Source: Salminus brasiliensis
Lineage: Eukaryota > Chordata > Actinopteri > Characiformes > Bryconidae
Assembly (NCBI RefSeq): GCF_030463535.1
Contig: NC_132879.1
Span: 47,124,094 to 47,188,093, forward strand
DNA: 64,000 bases
Direction of reading: 5' to 3'
How positions within the stretch are numbered: the first letter of the stretch is position 1; each line of letters begins with the position of its first letter. Shown one piece after another: positions 12,708-24,800 of the stretch. The notes under the pieces were generated by a model, which saw nothing but the letters and a program-made list of their open reading frames with translations, was not told where the DNA came from and made no database searches. Made by a program: the position numbers and the translations under genes.

Positions 12708-13840
12708 ACACTTTAAAGTACTGAAATCAAAGCTAAAGTATTCAAATCAAAGCAGTATTCTTGTGAGGGAAATAATCCCCTTTCACTCAGTTACATTTTT
12801 GTTAGTTATTAAAGTAATATTTCTAATTTACTTTCGTCCTGTTTTGTGGGTTCAGAACCTGGACCGCTTTATTGTTGCTCACACCTTCTGCAGATCAGTC
12901 TCAGGAATTTCTGGACATGACGCTTCATGACTCAGGTTGTTTTTGCTGTTTTTTATTATTATACCCGATTTATACTTGAGTCACTACTTGAAGGGGAATT
13001 CCACTGGTTGTTCAAAAGCTCTGCATAATTACATGATTAAAATCTTCTTAGAAGTGATCCAGAGTGGTTTGGTGCGAAATGAGTCAAGAGGGGTGGTGAT
13101 AGGAACCAGACGTCTGACGGTGTTTAATGCCTCTAAAAAGCTTCATCACAGAAAGCACCTGAATATGCTGCCTGAGGCCCAAGTGTTACTCCAGACGTTA
13201 GAAGGTTTGGGCCTAAAAAGTGTTGTTTTTAAACCATTTTGCGTGGAAAGCTCCACGAAGGGAGGAGTGAGGCAAAATAGTCTCCGGAGAAAGTGTGTAT
13301 TATCAGATACGGCTGGGCAATGTGACGGTATTGTGATAAATGTTGTTATTGTGATGAACAATATGCTTTTCTAAGCATATGGAGGATCCTGTTAGTGCTT
13401 AATAAACACAGACAGTGTAATTAGACTGGTTTAATTAGATGAAGTGCAGCAGATGAATCTGATGCATTTAGTCTGTGATTATATATATCGTGAAAATGTC
13501 TTTAAATATTGTGATATAGTATTTTTACCAGATCGTACAGCTCTAAGCTCTATTGCTTGTTTTGGATGCTATAATTACATAATTAAAATATTTAATAATG
13601 TCTGGATTTGCAGTGTAGGTACTATGATCCTGATTCCTATCACCACTACTAGTTACATTTTATAAAACATGAATGGGGGTTCTCCAGTGTTCATCTCAGT
13701 GTTTTAATTATGCAGATATTTAAATATTTAAATTAGCCACAACACTCCTGGAATCTCCCTTTAACTGAAGTAGGGACTTGCTAGGGCTGTGTTGGCTGTG
13801 TGTACTCTGTCTAAGTGGATGTGTTTTGCAGAGGCAGATT

Positions 13841-13871
13841 TTCCATCATCATCATCATCATCATCATCATC
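13841..13871. repeat. (ATC)n trinucleotide repeat
   Basis: About ten ATC units just left of the candidate neighbour-gene promoter. Confidence 0.9.
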
Positions 13872-14099
13872 CATCAGGAACGCAGTCAGAAGCGGTCAAG
13901 GGCGCTTGGCCGGCTGGAGCCAAAACCGAGCACGATGATCCAAGAGCACTGAGAATGCTGGACACTCCAGCTTAAAGTCTAGAAACGTAGACTCCTTCAG
14001 CTAGTGGTGTTTTTTTCTTTTGTGTTCGACTGATTTGCTTCAGCAGCCAAAAGGAAAGTGAAATCAGACCTAAGCTGGAGTGCTGTTGGCAGTACTCAC

Positions 14100-14400
14100 C
14101 TCGCTGCAGGCTCCCTAAACCAGCTCGAGCGCCTGTAGTTTTCCAACTTCAGAAGATAAGATAAGCTAGATAACTCGGTCGGCTAACTCGCCTCTCTTTG
14201 CGCCCTCATGTAGTTCAACTGTGCGAGCGACTCTCACACACTCCAGAAACGGACGATGAGACGATCTGGGCGATCTGGCCTCGCGGGTTGACTCTAAACC
14301 TTCGACTTTTTAAGGTTCAGATGATCTCCATCGTGAAAACTTTTCTGGGACAACGAGAACGGAAATAGTGGAGGGCAGAGGAGGCGGGGCTGTCCGCTAA
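14100..14400 (-). promoter_or_regulatory. Candidate promoter and 5' non-coding exon of the left-hand neighbour gene
   Basis: This segment is clearly more CpG-rich than its surroundings and has a GC box (GGCGGGGC, near 14383-14390) and GCGCGC nearby. On the minus strand it ends in a perfect donor, CGAG|GTGAGTACT, at 14100/14099. It holds only short upstream ORFs (for example an ATG at 14331 with a stop four codons later). I read it as a first, untranslated exon of a gene transcribed leftward. In human the BID 5' end faces the MICAL3 3' end in this orientation, so bid is a reasonable guess, but no coding exon was found. The upper boundary is approximate. Confidence 0.5.
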
Positions 14401-14429
14401 AGGGAGGAGAGGAGAGGAACGCGCGCGCT

Positions 14430-14557
14430 CACACACACACACACACACACACACACCACAGGGGCTCTGCTAGCTATCATCAACCAAAATCACAGGCTCA
14501 ACACACACCACCAGCTGGGATTAAGAGGGACTGGGTGTGTCTGAGTGTGCTGTATGT

Positions 14558-14594
<37 letters not shown>
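14430..14594. repeat. Pair of microsatellites, (CA)n then (GT)n
   Basis: CA at 14430-14456 and GT at about 14563-14594 lie 100 bp apart in opposite sense, upstream of the candidate promoter, and could form a long hairpin. Confidence 0.85.
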
Positions 14595-14595
<1 letters not shown>

Positions 14596-15187
14596 AGAGA
14601 GAGTATATGTGCTGGTCTCGCTGAAAGGCATTACAGTCTTATTATGGTAGCTACAAAGAAAACCGGCCTTTCGCCCCCTGGTGTTTACTCAACCAAACTA
14701 CAACCCTGTTAATGCAAAATTAGCATCACATAAAAACCCTCTTCCACAAAGTCCTTAAACTGACATTAAACATTAAAATGAAGAATTCGTTAAATTCAGA
14801 GTTCATTAAAATCTTTTGTATATTTGCAACTTACTCCATTTGACTGTTTTACCAGCAGCTAATTTGCTAGCTAGCTTATTCAGCAAAATACCAGACTAAA
14901 ACGTTGCTAATATACAGTGGTCATGTCCAGTATTATAGCTCCTAATAAATTGTAATAATATTTATATTACATATAATTTACATAATAATAATAGATGTTT
15001 TATTATTCCTAAGAAAATGCTCAATGAGTGTGTTTCAAATGCAAGGAAAAGTTCAGATGTCAATATATATATATATAAAAGCTCTGTGACTAAATGGTGA
15101 ACTGTGTCAGTCTCAGTGTGTATTTGCTATTGTGACGGCTGGGAAAAGTATGTCTTGCTCGGCTTAAAACGTGCAAAAGTCATGTAC

Positions 15188-15570
15188 TAAGTCTCTTAAT
15201 TAATCATGGGTGTGTTTTGGGCGTAACGTGCAGAACACCAATCAGCGTGTCGCTTGCCATTCCCTTTAAGAGCCAGGTACTGTCTGACATTGGCGAAAAG
15301 TGGGGGTGTACGTGCGTTGGGCACGCGCCTGTGTTGACAGTTCACTGCCAAGATAGCAATGAACGTCTGACTGTTGACGTCTGCCTGGGTTGTTTTCAGT
15401 CAGTGGTGTAACTGTGTTTTCTGTTGCCAAGATAGCAATACACCAGAAATTTACCTGAGCACACCTCATTTCAAGACCACCGCGCCTATCAGTGTAGATA
15501 TATTCACAAGCACCGTCGCTATTTAAACGGCGCAGGCGGAAGGTGTGAAGGGTGTAAGATAGGGCCCATT
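15188..15570 (-). mobile_element. MITE family B
   Basis: It matches copies at 41316-41800 and 57735-58165 in reverse orientation. Shared phrases (given here in + sense) include gggtgtgttttgggcgtaac, attccctttaagagccaggt, gacagttcactgccaagata and ggtgtaagatagggccca. No transposase is present. Confidence 0.75.
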
Positions 15571-15671
15571 CGTTATAGAAGAGTTTTTGCAAATTTAACC
15601 ATGTACAGTATGACTTTTCATGTACCATTCATATTCATCAGCACAACAGGATATCAGCACTGCCCTCTTAG

Positions 15672-16080
15672 TCTTGAGCTGTGTCTGATACTGTGCCCCA
15701 TTTTACATATGAAAATCCAGATCACTACGTAGAGCACAATTCTAGGGAACAGAATTCGACATGGTAGTGGACGATGTCGGACACCTCGTTATGTGTGTGA
15801 ACTCACTGCTGAGTGACTGCGGAGTGCGTCGCTTAAACCGTGGGGACGTTGGCCTTCCTCAGAAAAGCTCTGTACCGATCTTTAAAACAAACAACGCAGT
15901 GGATTCTGGGAATTCCATGTCTGTTAGTGTGCATCATTTGTACACTATATATTGCAATGCATTATGGGATTGTTACAGTGCACTGAAAATTCGGCACCAC
16001 GTTTTCTGACACCACTACATATTGGCGGAACCCCAAAGTAATGCACTATATAGTGAATAGGGTGCGGCTTCAGACGCAGC
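15672..16080. mobile_element. MITE with terminal inverted repeats (TATATAGTG-rich)
   Basis: The left end gagctgtgtctgatactgtg and the right end (reverse) gagctgcgtctgaagccgc form imperfect inverted repeats. Internal phrases such as gcactatatagtgaataggg are typical of fish non-autonomous DNA elements. Confidence 0.6.
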
Positions 16081-17298
16081 TCCTTAGTGTGTGTTTTTTA
16101 TTGACACTGATGGTCACTATTATCCCACAATGCAATGCGAAACAGAAAGAGAGGTACTACTCGCGTCTGAGAATTTCTGAAAACAATGGAAGATAATGCA
16201 AGTGTAGCGGCGATGACGGCAAGAGAACTTGCAGTGATGGCTTTTGGCATAACACTGCTTGTTCATCTCCTGTTAGTTCAAACCGGGTTAGTATATTAAT
16301 ATTTTGTGCACCGACCTCCCAAACCTCCACTATTAAGATTAGTATTGCTAAAAACAAAGTTAAGATATGCTGTTTGGCTCATTGCAGTGCTGTAAACCAG
16401 CAAATCATTAGCTTTTAGAACCTGTGAATCCACTTTTATTAGAATCTGTGAATCTGATCGGATTCTTCAGTCCATTTTCACACCCTGACAGGTTCTAAGA
16501 GTTGGTTATCAACAGCCATTAGCTCATTGATATGTGCTTTTGCTTAATGGAGGTGTAAAAAAAACCTGCAGGGCCAAAACAATAGCTTTATGAACTAACA
16601 CTCAGTGCTGTATCTCTTGCATGGTGTACAGCAGTTCCTGGTGAGGTTTATGAATCTAGCCCCACATGTCCAAAAGTATGCGGAAATCCTGATTCCTAGA
16701 AGGTTTGAAAGCCGGGGGTTTGGGCTGTTTTTTGAAATGAAACCACTGTCACCATCAAATAAGTGTGGACACATGATTTTGATAAAAATGTTTATTTTAT
16801 ATATATAGATTTTTTTTCTTTGAATAATTTTATCTCACTCTGGTTAAATTTCTTTCATATTCTTTCGAGTAAATAAGTTGATAAATAAAAAAATCTTTTT
16901 TGTTAGCTGTTTCTGCTAGCCTTATATAATATTTCTGGAGGACAATATATATTAGTCTTTACTGTGGATCAGTTTCACAACACCTCCTAGCACAGTTCAT
17001 AACAACAGGATTAAGCATTCGATTTTCCAACCTAAGCCCATACCCTGAACTCTCACAGTGGCTTTATTATTCATGTCCGCATCATTCTCTCTCTCTCAAA
17101 AACTCAACAAAAATAAATAGAATCGGTCAGTAGGGTTCAAATACAGCTGCACTGCTCTTCTGTATGTTTAAAATAAAGACAATAGAAATAAGACAGTAGA
17201 AAAGCAGAAGTGCGAGGTGTACATATGCATAGTGACATAGCTCAGTTAGCAGAAGACTATTTGGCAGCAAGGCATCTCCATTCTGTTTCTACAGGAGT

Positions 17299-17573
17299 TT
17301 TATTTGGCCCTTCAGCTTTTTGAGAGACATTTTCTTAGGGTGGTCTCTCTCTCTGAATATAGATACACTATTTACACTGTGCAGTTGCCAAAGCCTCAGA
17401 CAATCTATTATACCTTTGATTATTTTACATTTATATAATTATGGCCCAAAGCAGAACAACGTAGATGCAGATCTACTGAGAGTTAAGGAAAGCCCTTTCT
17501 TAAAATTCTTCAATTGCATCCCCCTCCTCTACATGGACGAATCTGCATGCTTGTGTGTGTGTGTGTGTGTGTG
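17299..17573 (-). other. mical3: mical3 3' UTR with candidate polyadenylation signal
   Basis: It starts with a (CA)n tract next to the stop. AATAAA is present on the minus strand at 17304-17299, about 270 nt after the stop. Further TTTATT copies on the plus strand lie at lower coordinates, so a longer 3' UTR is possible. Confidence 0.5.
17553..17573. repeat. (GT)n microsatellite next to the mical3 stop codon
   Basis: On the coding strand this is (CA)n directly following TAA. Length variation would alter only the 3' UTR. Confidence 0.9.
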
Positions 17574-17758
17574 TTAGGCCCAGTGCAGGCTGAAGCCCTT
17601 GGACAGCATGACTGCCTCTAGGTCGCTGTCCTCCTCCCTCTCCTTCACTCTCTGCTCCTCCAGGAGAGCTACCAGAGCATCTCTCTGTTCTACAACATCC
17701 AGCATCTCCCCCAGGATACGTTTCTCCTCCTCCAGCTCCTCTTCCCCCTTCAGGTGGT
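17574..17758 (-). CDS. mical3: mical3 coding exon 31: bMERB end and stop (residues 1759-1819)
   Basis: It encodes [36 protein letters not shown] and the terminal [11 protein letters not shown], diagnostic of MICAL3. The stop is TAA at 17576-17574, followed at once by a (CA)n run in the 3' UTR. The acceptor is ctttcAG|AC. Confidence 0.96.
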
Positions 17759-18843
17759 CTGAAAGAAAGAGAGACAAGCACCCTCTTAGTGGCATGATGC
17801 TGCTGGCCGTCACTTATAAGAAATATCAAAAAGTGAGTGAGTAAACTCTAAACAGTTTAAAAAGACACGATATATTATGTATATTAAAGGCACTGACCGT
17901 CCACTGCCATACGTTCCCTCAGCTCCTGCTGCAGCCGACTCTGCCTGTCCTCCAGTTCCAGCTCTCTTGCACTGCACACAAACCACACAGACAGACAATC
18001 ATAGAGCAAACATGACCACCACATACATACATACACACACTACTGGTCAAAAGTTTTAGAACACCCTTAATTTTTTCAGTGTTGCATGGCCCACACATGC
18101 CTGCTTTGCTTGTTTTACCAGTGTGAAAAGTCCACACTGGTCCAGTGAAACTTGCTACCAGGTGTTGTCATGTGAGCTGCCTATCACACAAGGTGTTGAC
18201 TCGCAGACACTTCTGATGATGTTGTGGATGTGAGTCTGTCAGACCTTTTCCTGTACCAGACATCTTTAGTCTTAGTGCTGACATACTATTACAAATTCCA
18301 TAGGACGGCTAGAACTTAGCATCATCACCATTGAAGAAAACAACCGCATTCACAATAACCCATCCGTGCAGTGAACACACACTAGTGAGCAAACACACAC
18401 ACACACAGAGATACAGTAAGCGCACATGATCGCTGTGACGTCCAGAGAGCAGCGAGGGTTAAGGGCCTTGATCAAGGGCCCAGATTCCCGCATGTGGGGA
18501 ATTCGCAAGGGTCAGGACAATGGAAGTGCAATGGCATGGCATCACCCCTGCTTGGTAAGCAATATTAAATACATTCAAAGTAAAACTCAAACAAAAGGCA
18601 CTCACAAAATCATGAGTTCAGATTCGTAGCGCACTAGAGCGTTCTTCTCCTGGACCAGTTTGAACCACTGCTGCATGAGACTGGGGTCATCCTTCTTCCC
18701 CATCCCTAATGCAGGAGCATAGATGACCAGAGTTCAGAGACAATGAGAGAGAGAATGGAAGAAGGGTATGGACTGAGCAGGCAGAGAATGAGAATACTGA
18801 GAAACATGCACGGAGATGGGAAGAGATCTATACACATACAGTA

Positions 18844-18895
<52 letters not shown>

Positions 18896-21800
18896 TGTCC
18901 TAAATGAAAGACCTCTGGGGTACTGGCCTAAGCTGGACCTCTCTTTAATGCCAGGAACACATACAACCCATGCAGTTCTGCCATACCCATGCAGTCTAAC
19001 GAAGGAGAGTGAGGGAAAGAGAGTGAGGGACGCACTTAGCTGGTGGAGAGGAGGCTCGTGCACTACATAAAGGAAAAAGACGGTACAGACGTAAACAGAG
19101 TGGTCGTGCTCTGTGCCTTTGGCTCTAGCTGTGCGCAAAAAGGAGAAAGAGGAGGAATAAAATGAGAGGGTTTAGAAAACTGCTGGCTATAACACACCCA
19201 AGGTGGTTAGAATGGATCCTTTAATACAAAAAGTACTACAGGGACTACAGGTGACACCTGTACAAAAAAGACGAAGGGGGAGGACCGGTTACCTTCTGAG
19301 GAACAACAAGGACAGAGGGAGACGGGTCTTCTACGAGGGGAACCAAGAAAGGGTTCAACTACCACCCCAGGAAGACAAAGAGAAAAAGAGACAAAGAAAG
19401 AGACAGACAGGAATAAAAAGACAGAAGGAGGGATTCAGGTACATAGTTGGGATCACTGAGAAGAGGAGAAGGGTAGAATAATAGAACGAGAGTGAGGATG
19501 AGATGAGAGAATGACTGGGAGATGCAGAGGAACTGGCAATGGCTGTGACTGAACCGCTGAGGAGGCAGGTGCTCACTGGCTGTGCATGCATCTTCACCTA
19601 TGGGCCGATCCCAGCAGGGGGAAACTCTCCCTGTGTCTCAATTCAAGCACTATGCGCTAGATCCTCACTGTACACATATGTACCTCACTGTACAGGGTCT
19701 GGGGTTCTGGAGTTCTGGAGTTCAGACTGAAGTAAGAGAACCAGGCCTACAAAAATACTCTAATAAACCAACAAAACATTCCCATCATGCTCCCGAGCTG
19801 ATTAGTGGCCCTCTAACATTTGATATTTACCTCTGAGACTATGAGCAACTCCTTCAGTGTCAGATGATCTGACACAAGTGGACACAGTTCAGCTAATAGC
19901 TTTTAAATAGTTTCATATACATAAATAATAAAACTAACTAGTGGACTTAGGCCCTGCCACTATGATATATGGATCGCTGGTTCAAATCTCGGGTCGAATC
20001 TCGGGTCATCCAGAGTCTAAGAGAGCACAATTGAGGTGGGTTGATGGCACTTCTTCCCCACTTCACTCCTAATGTGTTGTTGGTCAACACAGGCATTTGT
20101 TAGCTGTTATATTGGAGCTGAGGAGCCTCACTTTCCTCCGAGCAAGCTGGCTATCTAACGAGATTAAAAAAGAGGCGGTGGCTGGCTTCATAGTATTCAT
20201 TTTTCTTGTGTTTCTTGTGCATTTGGCCTTGGGTAGAAAATTGAAAAATTGAAAAATTAAAAACAAAAAAAACATAAAAAACTAAATAAATAAATAAATA
20301 AAACACTAGGCTATATTGCGTAATATGGTTTCAAAAACAGTGTTTTTCCCCCATGTACCTTTTATATGAATACCCTAAAAACGTTTATTTAACACAGGGC
20401 AAAATCCTGCCAATTCCTTAAATGCAAGAATTCCAGCTTAATAACAGGAAGCCCTAATATGGGCCAAACATGGTATAAGGAAATCCTTGACTTGAGACAC
20501 AGGGACTGGATACAGCCCTTCAGAAAAAAGGACCTAGAAATGAAGAGAAGCATAATAGAGAACCTCAGTAGCATAATGTAAATTCCCTAAAACAGTGTGT
20601 GGGAAAAAATTAAGATGAATGTCCCCCAATAATTCAACTTTACACTCACACAAACACTCACAACCACATGTACATACACACACAGGACAGACATAAGCAA
20701 GTTGGCACCTAACAATGTTAGTATGCACAATGCTAAAGGAGTGTCTTTTTAAATATGCAAACTTTTGTCAATGGACGTTTGCAAGGACCAGTTACTGGTT
20801 TAGGCTCTCTGATGCTAAAAGGTAAGACTATGCAAGACGGAAGCTAAAGCCATAACAAGGTCTGGAAGAAGCAGGGTTCTAGCATTTAGTGAGGAGGTTA
20901 GTTAATAAGCCCATCTCTCCGCCTGGAAACATGTTTCTCTGTAAAAGGAAGCAGGTTGGCTTGTTAGCGCTATTAGCCTGAAGAGCTCTTCAGCTTGTTA
21001 AGCTACATACCACCAAGGTGTATGTCCAGAAGGTCGGAGATACTAGAGTCTTCCCAGTAGTCTACAACAGCAAACAACCGTCTGAGTTAACTCACACACA
21101 CACTTACTCTCACACACACACACACACACAGATCTGGGGCAAATGTAATGTAACAGCATGTAATACTAAAAGAAATGGTGATAGTGTATTTTTCATGAGA
21201 CTGATGAATCACACAGACTAGACCAGACACAACCAGTACCATAATGGACAGAGACAGTGTCCCAGAGTAAAAGAGAGGCACCTATGCAGATGCATCTATT
21301 TTGCCTTAGTGCTACATGTGCTTGGTAATGTCTGGTACCTGCTTCTCCTCTGAGAGCTTTCTCCACAGCAATGCCCTTTTCCTCTAGCTGCCTCTGCTTC
21401 ACTTCTACCTGCTCCAGCTGTCGCTGAATTATCTGTGGTACAGACACAGACACACACATTCATAAGAGAAAAGTGTGAATGTAATGAGAAAGAAATACAT
21501 GAAAGGACCACATAGCAGATGTCATCACAATCTAACATCTGAAAAAAACTCAAAATATGTTTTTAAATGAAAGTGAACGCAGCCTGAAGTAGGCTGCTGC
21601 TGTGGACACTGATCAGAAAGTAGCTCGCTGTGCTGACCCAACATGCCAACAGGCTATTTAATGCCTTATAGAGCTATTTAGAGCATAGCTAGCTAGTTAT
21701 TTAGCGTGCTGCATCCAAATAAGAAGAGGACTCATGTCTATGGTTGAAGGCACTAAATTTACCCAGAGAAATGGCTCGGTTATGACCCCCTGGTGAAATG

Positions 21801-24800
21801 GACACCTCAGGTGTTTGTGAGGCTGATAGGTAGGACGTTAGCCTAAGCAGTAAGCACTAACCTACCTAAGTTTACAAGTTTTAGTTGCATCCATTGCTGA
21901 CACAGATGTGCAAATGCACACACATAGCCTGTCAAGTGCCTGTGACCTGAAACAGTTGAACCTGAACCTATTAATCTATTGGCGCCATTAGACCAGGTGT
22001 GTGCAAGAAGGGTATAGTGCCTTTCAGCATTGAGCTGTGGAGGAATAGAACTGTGTTCTCTGGAATTATGGTGCTCCATACAATACTTTTGAGATGAGAT
22101 GGGATGATGACCATCCAACATTCATGTCGTTGAATGCAATCAAATCCTCACAGCAATGCTCCAAAAAGAAAAAGGTAGAAATCCTTTTCTGGACAGTAGA
22201 GACAGCTACTCTAACAAAAGCAGGATAAACTTTACTCTAAACTACCCTTGACTTTGTCAGAAACAATGAATAATTAGGTGTCTCAATACTTTTGTCCATA
22301 TCTATTTTAAGCCTCAAGAAAGGGAAAGCACACTTTATTGCCACGACAGAAAGTAAAGAATTCAACCTCAGCATTTAACCCATCTATGGCAGTGAACACA
22401 CACACACACACACACATGAGTGCAGAATGGCAGTGAGAACACACCTGTGTTGAGCAGGGTAAAGTGCCTAGTTCAAGAGAATCATGACTATTACCTGCCA
22501 GTCCAGGGGATCAACCCAGCAACCTTCTGGTCCCAAGCATGTGTCCCTAACCTTTAGGCCAGGGTTGCCCCAAGACACTCATCATTCTACATCATTCATG
22601 AGTGCTTCCAAACACAAGTACACACACTGACCTGAGCACGGTGAAGTCTCCTCAGCTCTTCCTGTTTGGCCTGCCTGCGTGCGGCTCTTTGCACTCTGCG
22701 GGTCAGCTTGGCATCCAGCTCCTCCTCTGCTCCTGTTTTCTGAAACAGCGTGGAAGACAGGCTTATACTGGAGGGGTCCTGGAACACCACCCACACCCCC
22801 AGCACCTCAGTCGGGCATGACGACTCTCGGGTCCCCACCTTGGCCGGCTGCCGCGACTTCACTCTGCGCTTCTATTGGACAACAGAGCCAAGAGGCGGGC
22901 TGAGCGCTACCTTCTCGACCAATGGGAGCTAAATGTGGGCAGGATGTGCGAATGGGAAACAGCAGGACTACCTTAACGGCATATGCTCTCCTGAATGCCA
23001 GTGCGTGAGGCACGTAAAGAGACTTGGGAGAGAAAAGTTGGAGTCTAAATGAAACAGTCAGATCAGAAAATAAACAAAACTGCTGCCTACTCCCAAAACA
23101 TCAAGTCACAAACCACTAGCACCTACAAAACACTGCACAGAGAACATCACCCCCACAGAGAACATCACTACCACACTCCCAGGAACATCTAAAAGCCCCA
23201 GAACACAGCACAAAACTACTCACTGAGCAAAACACACACTCTAGCAAGTGTACTAGTGGTGTTCTCACAAGGACACTGTGTAATATACCTCCTGAGGCTC
23301 CTCCACATCACCCTCCTCTTCACTGATTGCTTCTTTCTGAACATCTGACCTGATGATGTCAGACAACTCCTGACTCAGCTGAAAATAGGGCCACATGGCA
23401 ATTAAGCGCCCAATGCAACAACATTCTCAGTTTAGATACTTTGCTTTGCTCTGCGGCACTAACTAAAAAAGATATTTGCTCTCTTTCTACATGCAAGGTT
23501 GTAAAAGACACAGACTGTTTGTTATATATATAACATATATATAACAAACTATTAACTATTATTATTCTATCATAATACACCTACACATTAGGATTAAACT
23601 GTATGCATAAATAGTGTACTACTGTCACAACCACCATACTGCACAGTATTATTCCTCAAGCGCTGTCCTGCAGCAGCACACTGTGCTCCTGCTCCCTCAT
23701 CTTCCTAAGCAGTGCAGGCCACAGGTGTGGTGTAGTTCCACACTGCTCCTTTCACAGAGATGAATAGTTGTGGGCATGTTTTACAATGATATAATATTCC
23801 TGCATTATTACACTGAATACTAATAATACTAATAATACCTTATATTAGTAAATAAATAATAAAATAAATTGTGTGGAAACTCAACTGACAATAAACATAA
23901 AACACTTTCCTGGTCTCTGAGATTACTCTGAAGTACTGAAGGTCTATATGAAAATGCAATTAGGACATAAGTTTTTTTTCTTTCTGAGTAAAACTACAAG
24001 TATCCAATTTCAACAATACTTGAGTATAATTTAAAAAAATGTTTATTCTAACAAATTAACAAATGCTAACATAAGTATAAGTATAAGCAATTTGCTTTTC
24101 GAATAAAGGTCATCAGCTGCTGTTCTCCACCAACAGAACCGCAAAGGGAAATTACATTAAGCCCGTAAGAATGTGAAAGGAGAAGAAAAACAAGAAAGAA
24201 AGGGAGTCATGCAAAGAGGTGATGCAGAGCAGACTTTGTTTTTACCTGAGCTCTGAGTGGGGATCTCTCTAGCACAGCATTGCAGGACAGGTCAGTGTCT
24301 TCAGAGAAGCTAAAGTTCTTCTTAAAGCGCAAGTCTAGAAAATAGGAAACCTTTTTTACAACTGCTTAGTTGAAAGATTCTTATGAATCACTACGCTATG
24401 ATGCTAAAATGCACAATACAACAAATATAAACAAAATGCGTTTGTCTATTTGTTCCAAGATGGTTAAGATCTAGTTGGAAACTTCAAGTAAAGCTATGAA
24501 ATGTCTTAAACAAGCTTTAAAATGTCAGTGTTTAATCTAGAATGGCCAAAAATGTTTGCATGCACACGGTAGCCTAGTGCTAACATTTTATTTGAACAAA
24601 TGTTTTCCTTGGTATTTAATTGAGATTTTATATATAATCAAATGTTATTTTATATTACATATAAAACTTTTTTAGGTTTTATATGTAATATTTTCGTATT
24701 TAGTTTGTTTAGATATTTATGTATATGTTTATCTAGTTTATTTAGCTAGTTCATATATTTAGCTTGAATAACGAGGTTTTGAAGCTATTAGAAGATTTTA

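Noticed and set aside
12541..13374. Two ORFs of 129 and 145 codons on the plus strand
   Set aside because: The first crosses a (GT)n tract; the second has no recognisable domain, and its end (about 13308-13365) is a dispersed fish repeat phrase.
22325..22577. tRNA-like A and B boxes, and similar ones near 19979, 37840 and 63015
   Set aside because: They are attached to long repeat bodies and the cloverleaf is degraded; they are SINE heads, not tRNA genes.
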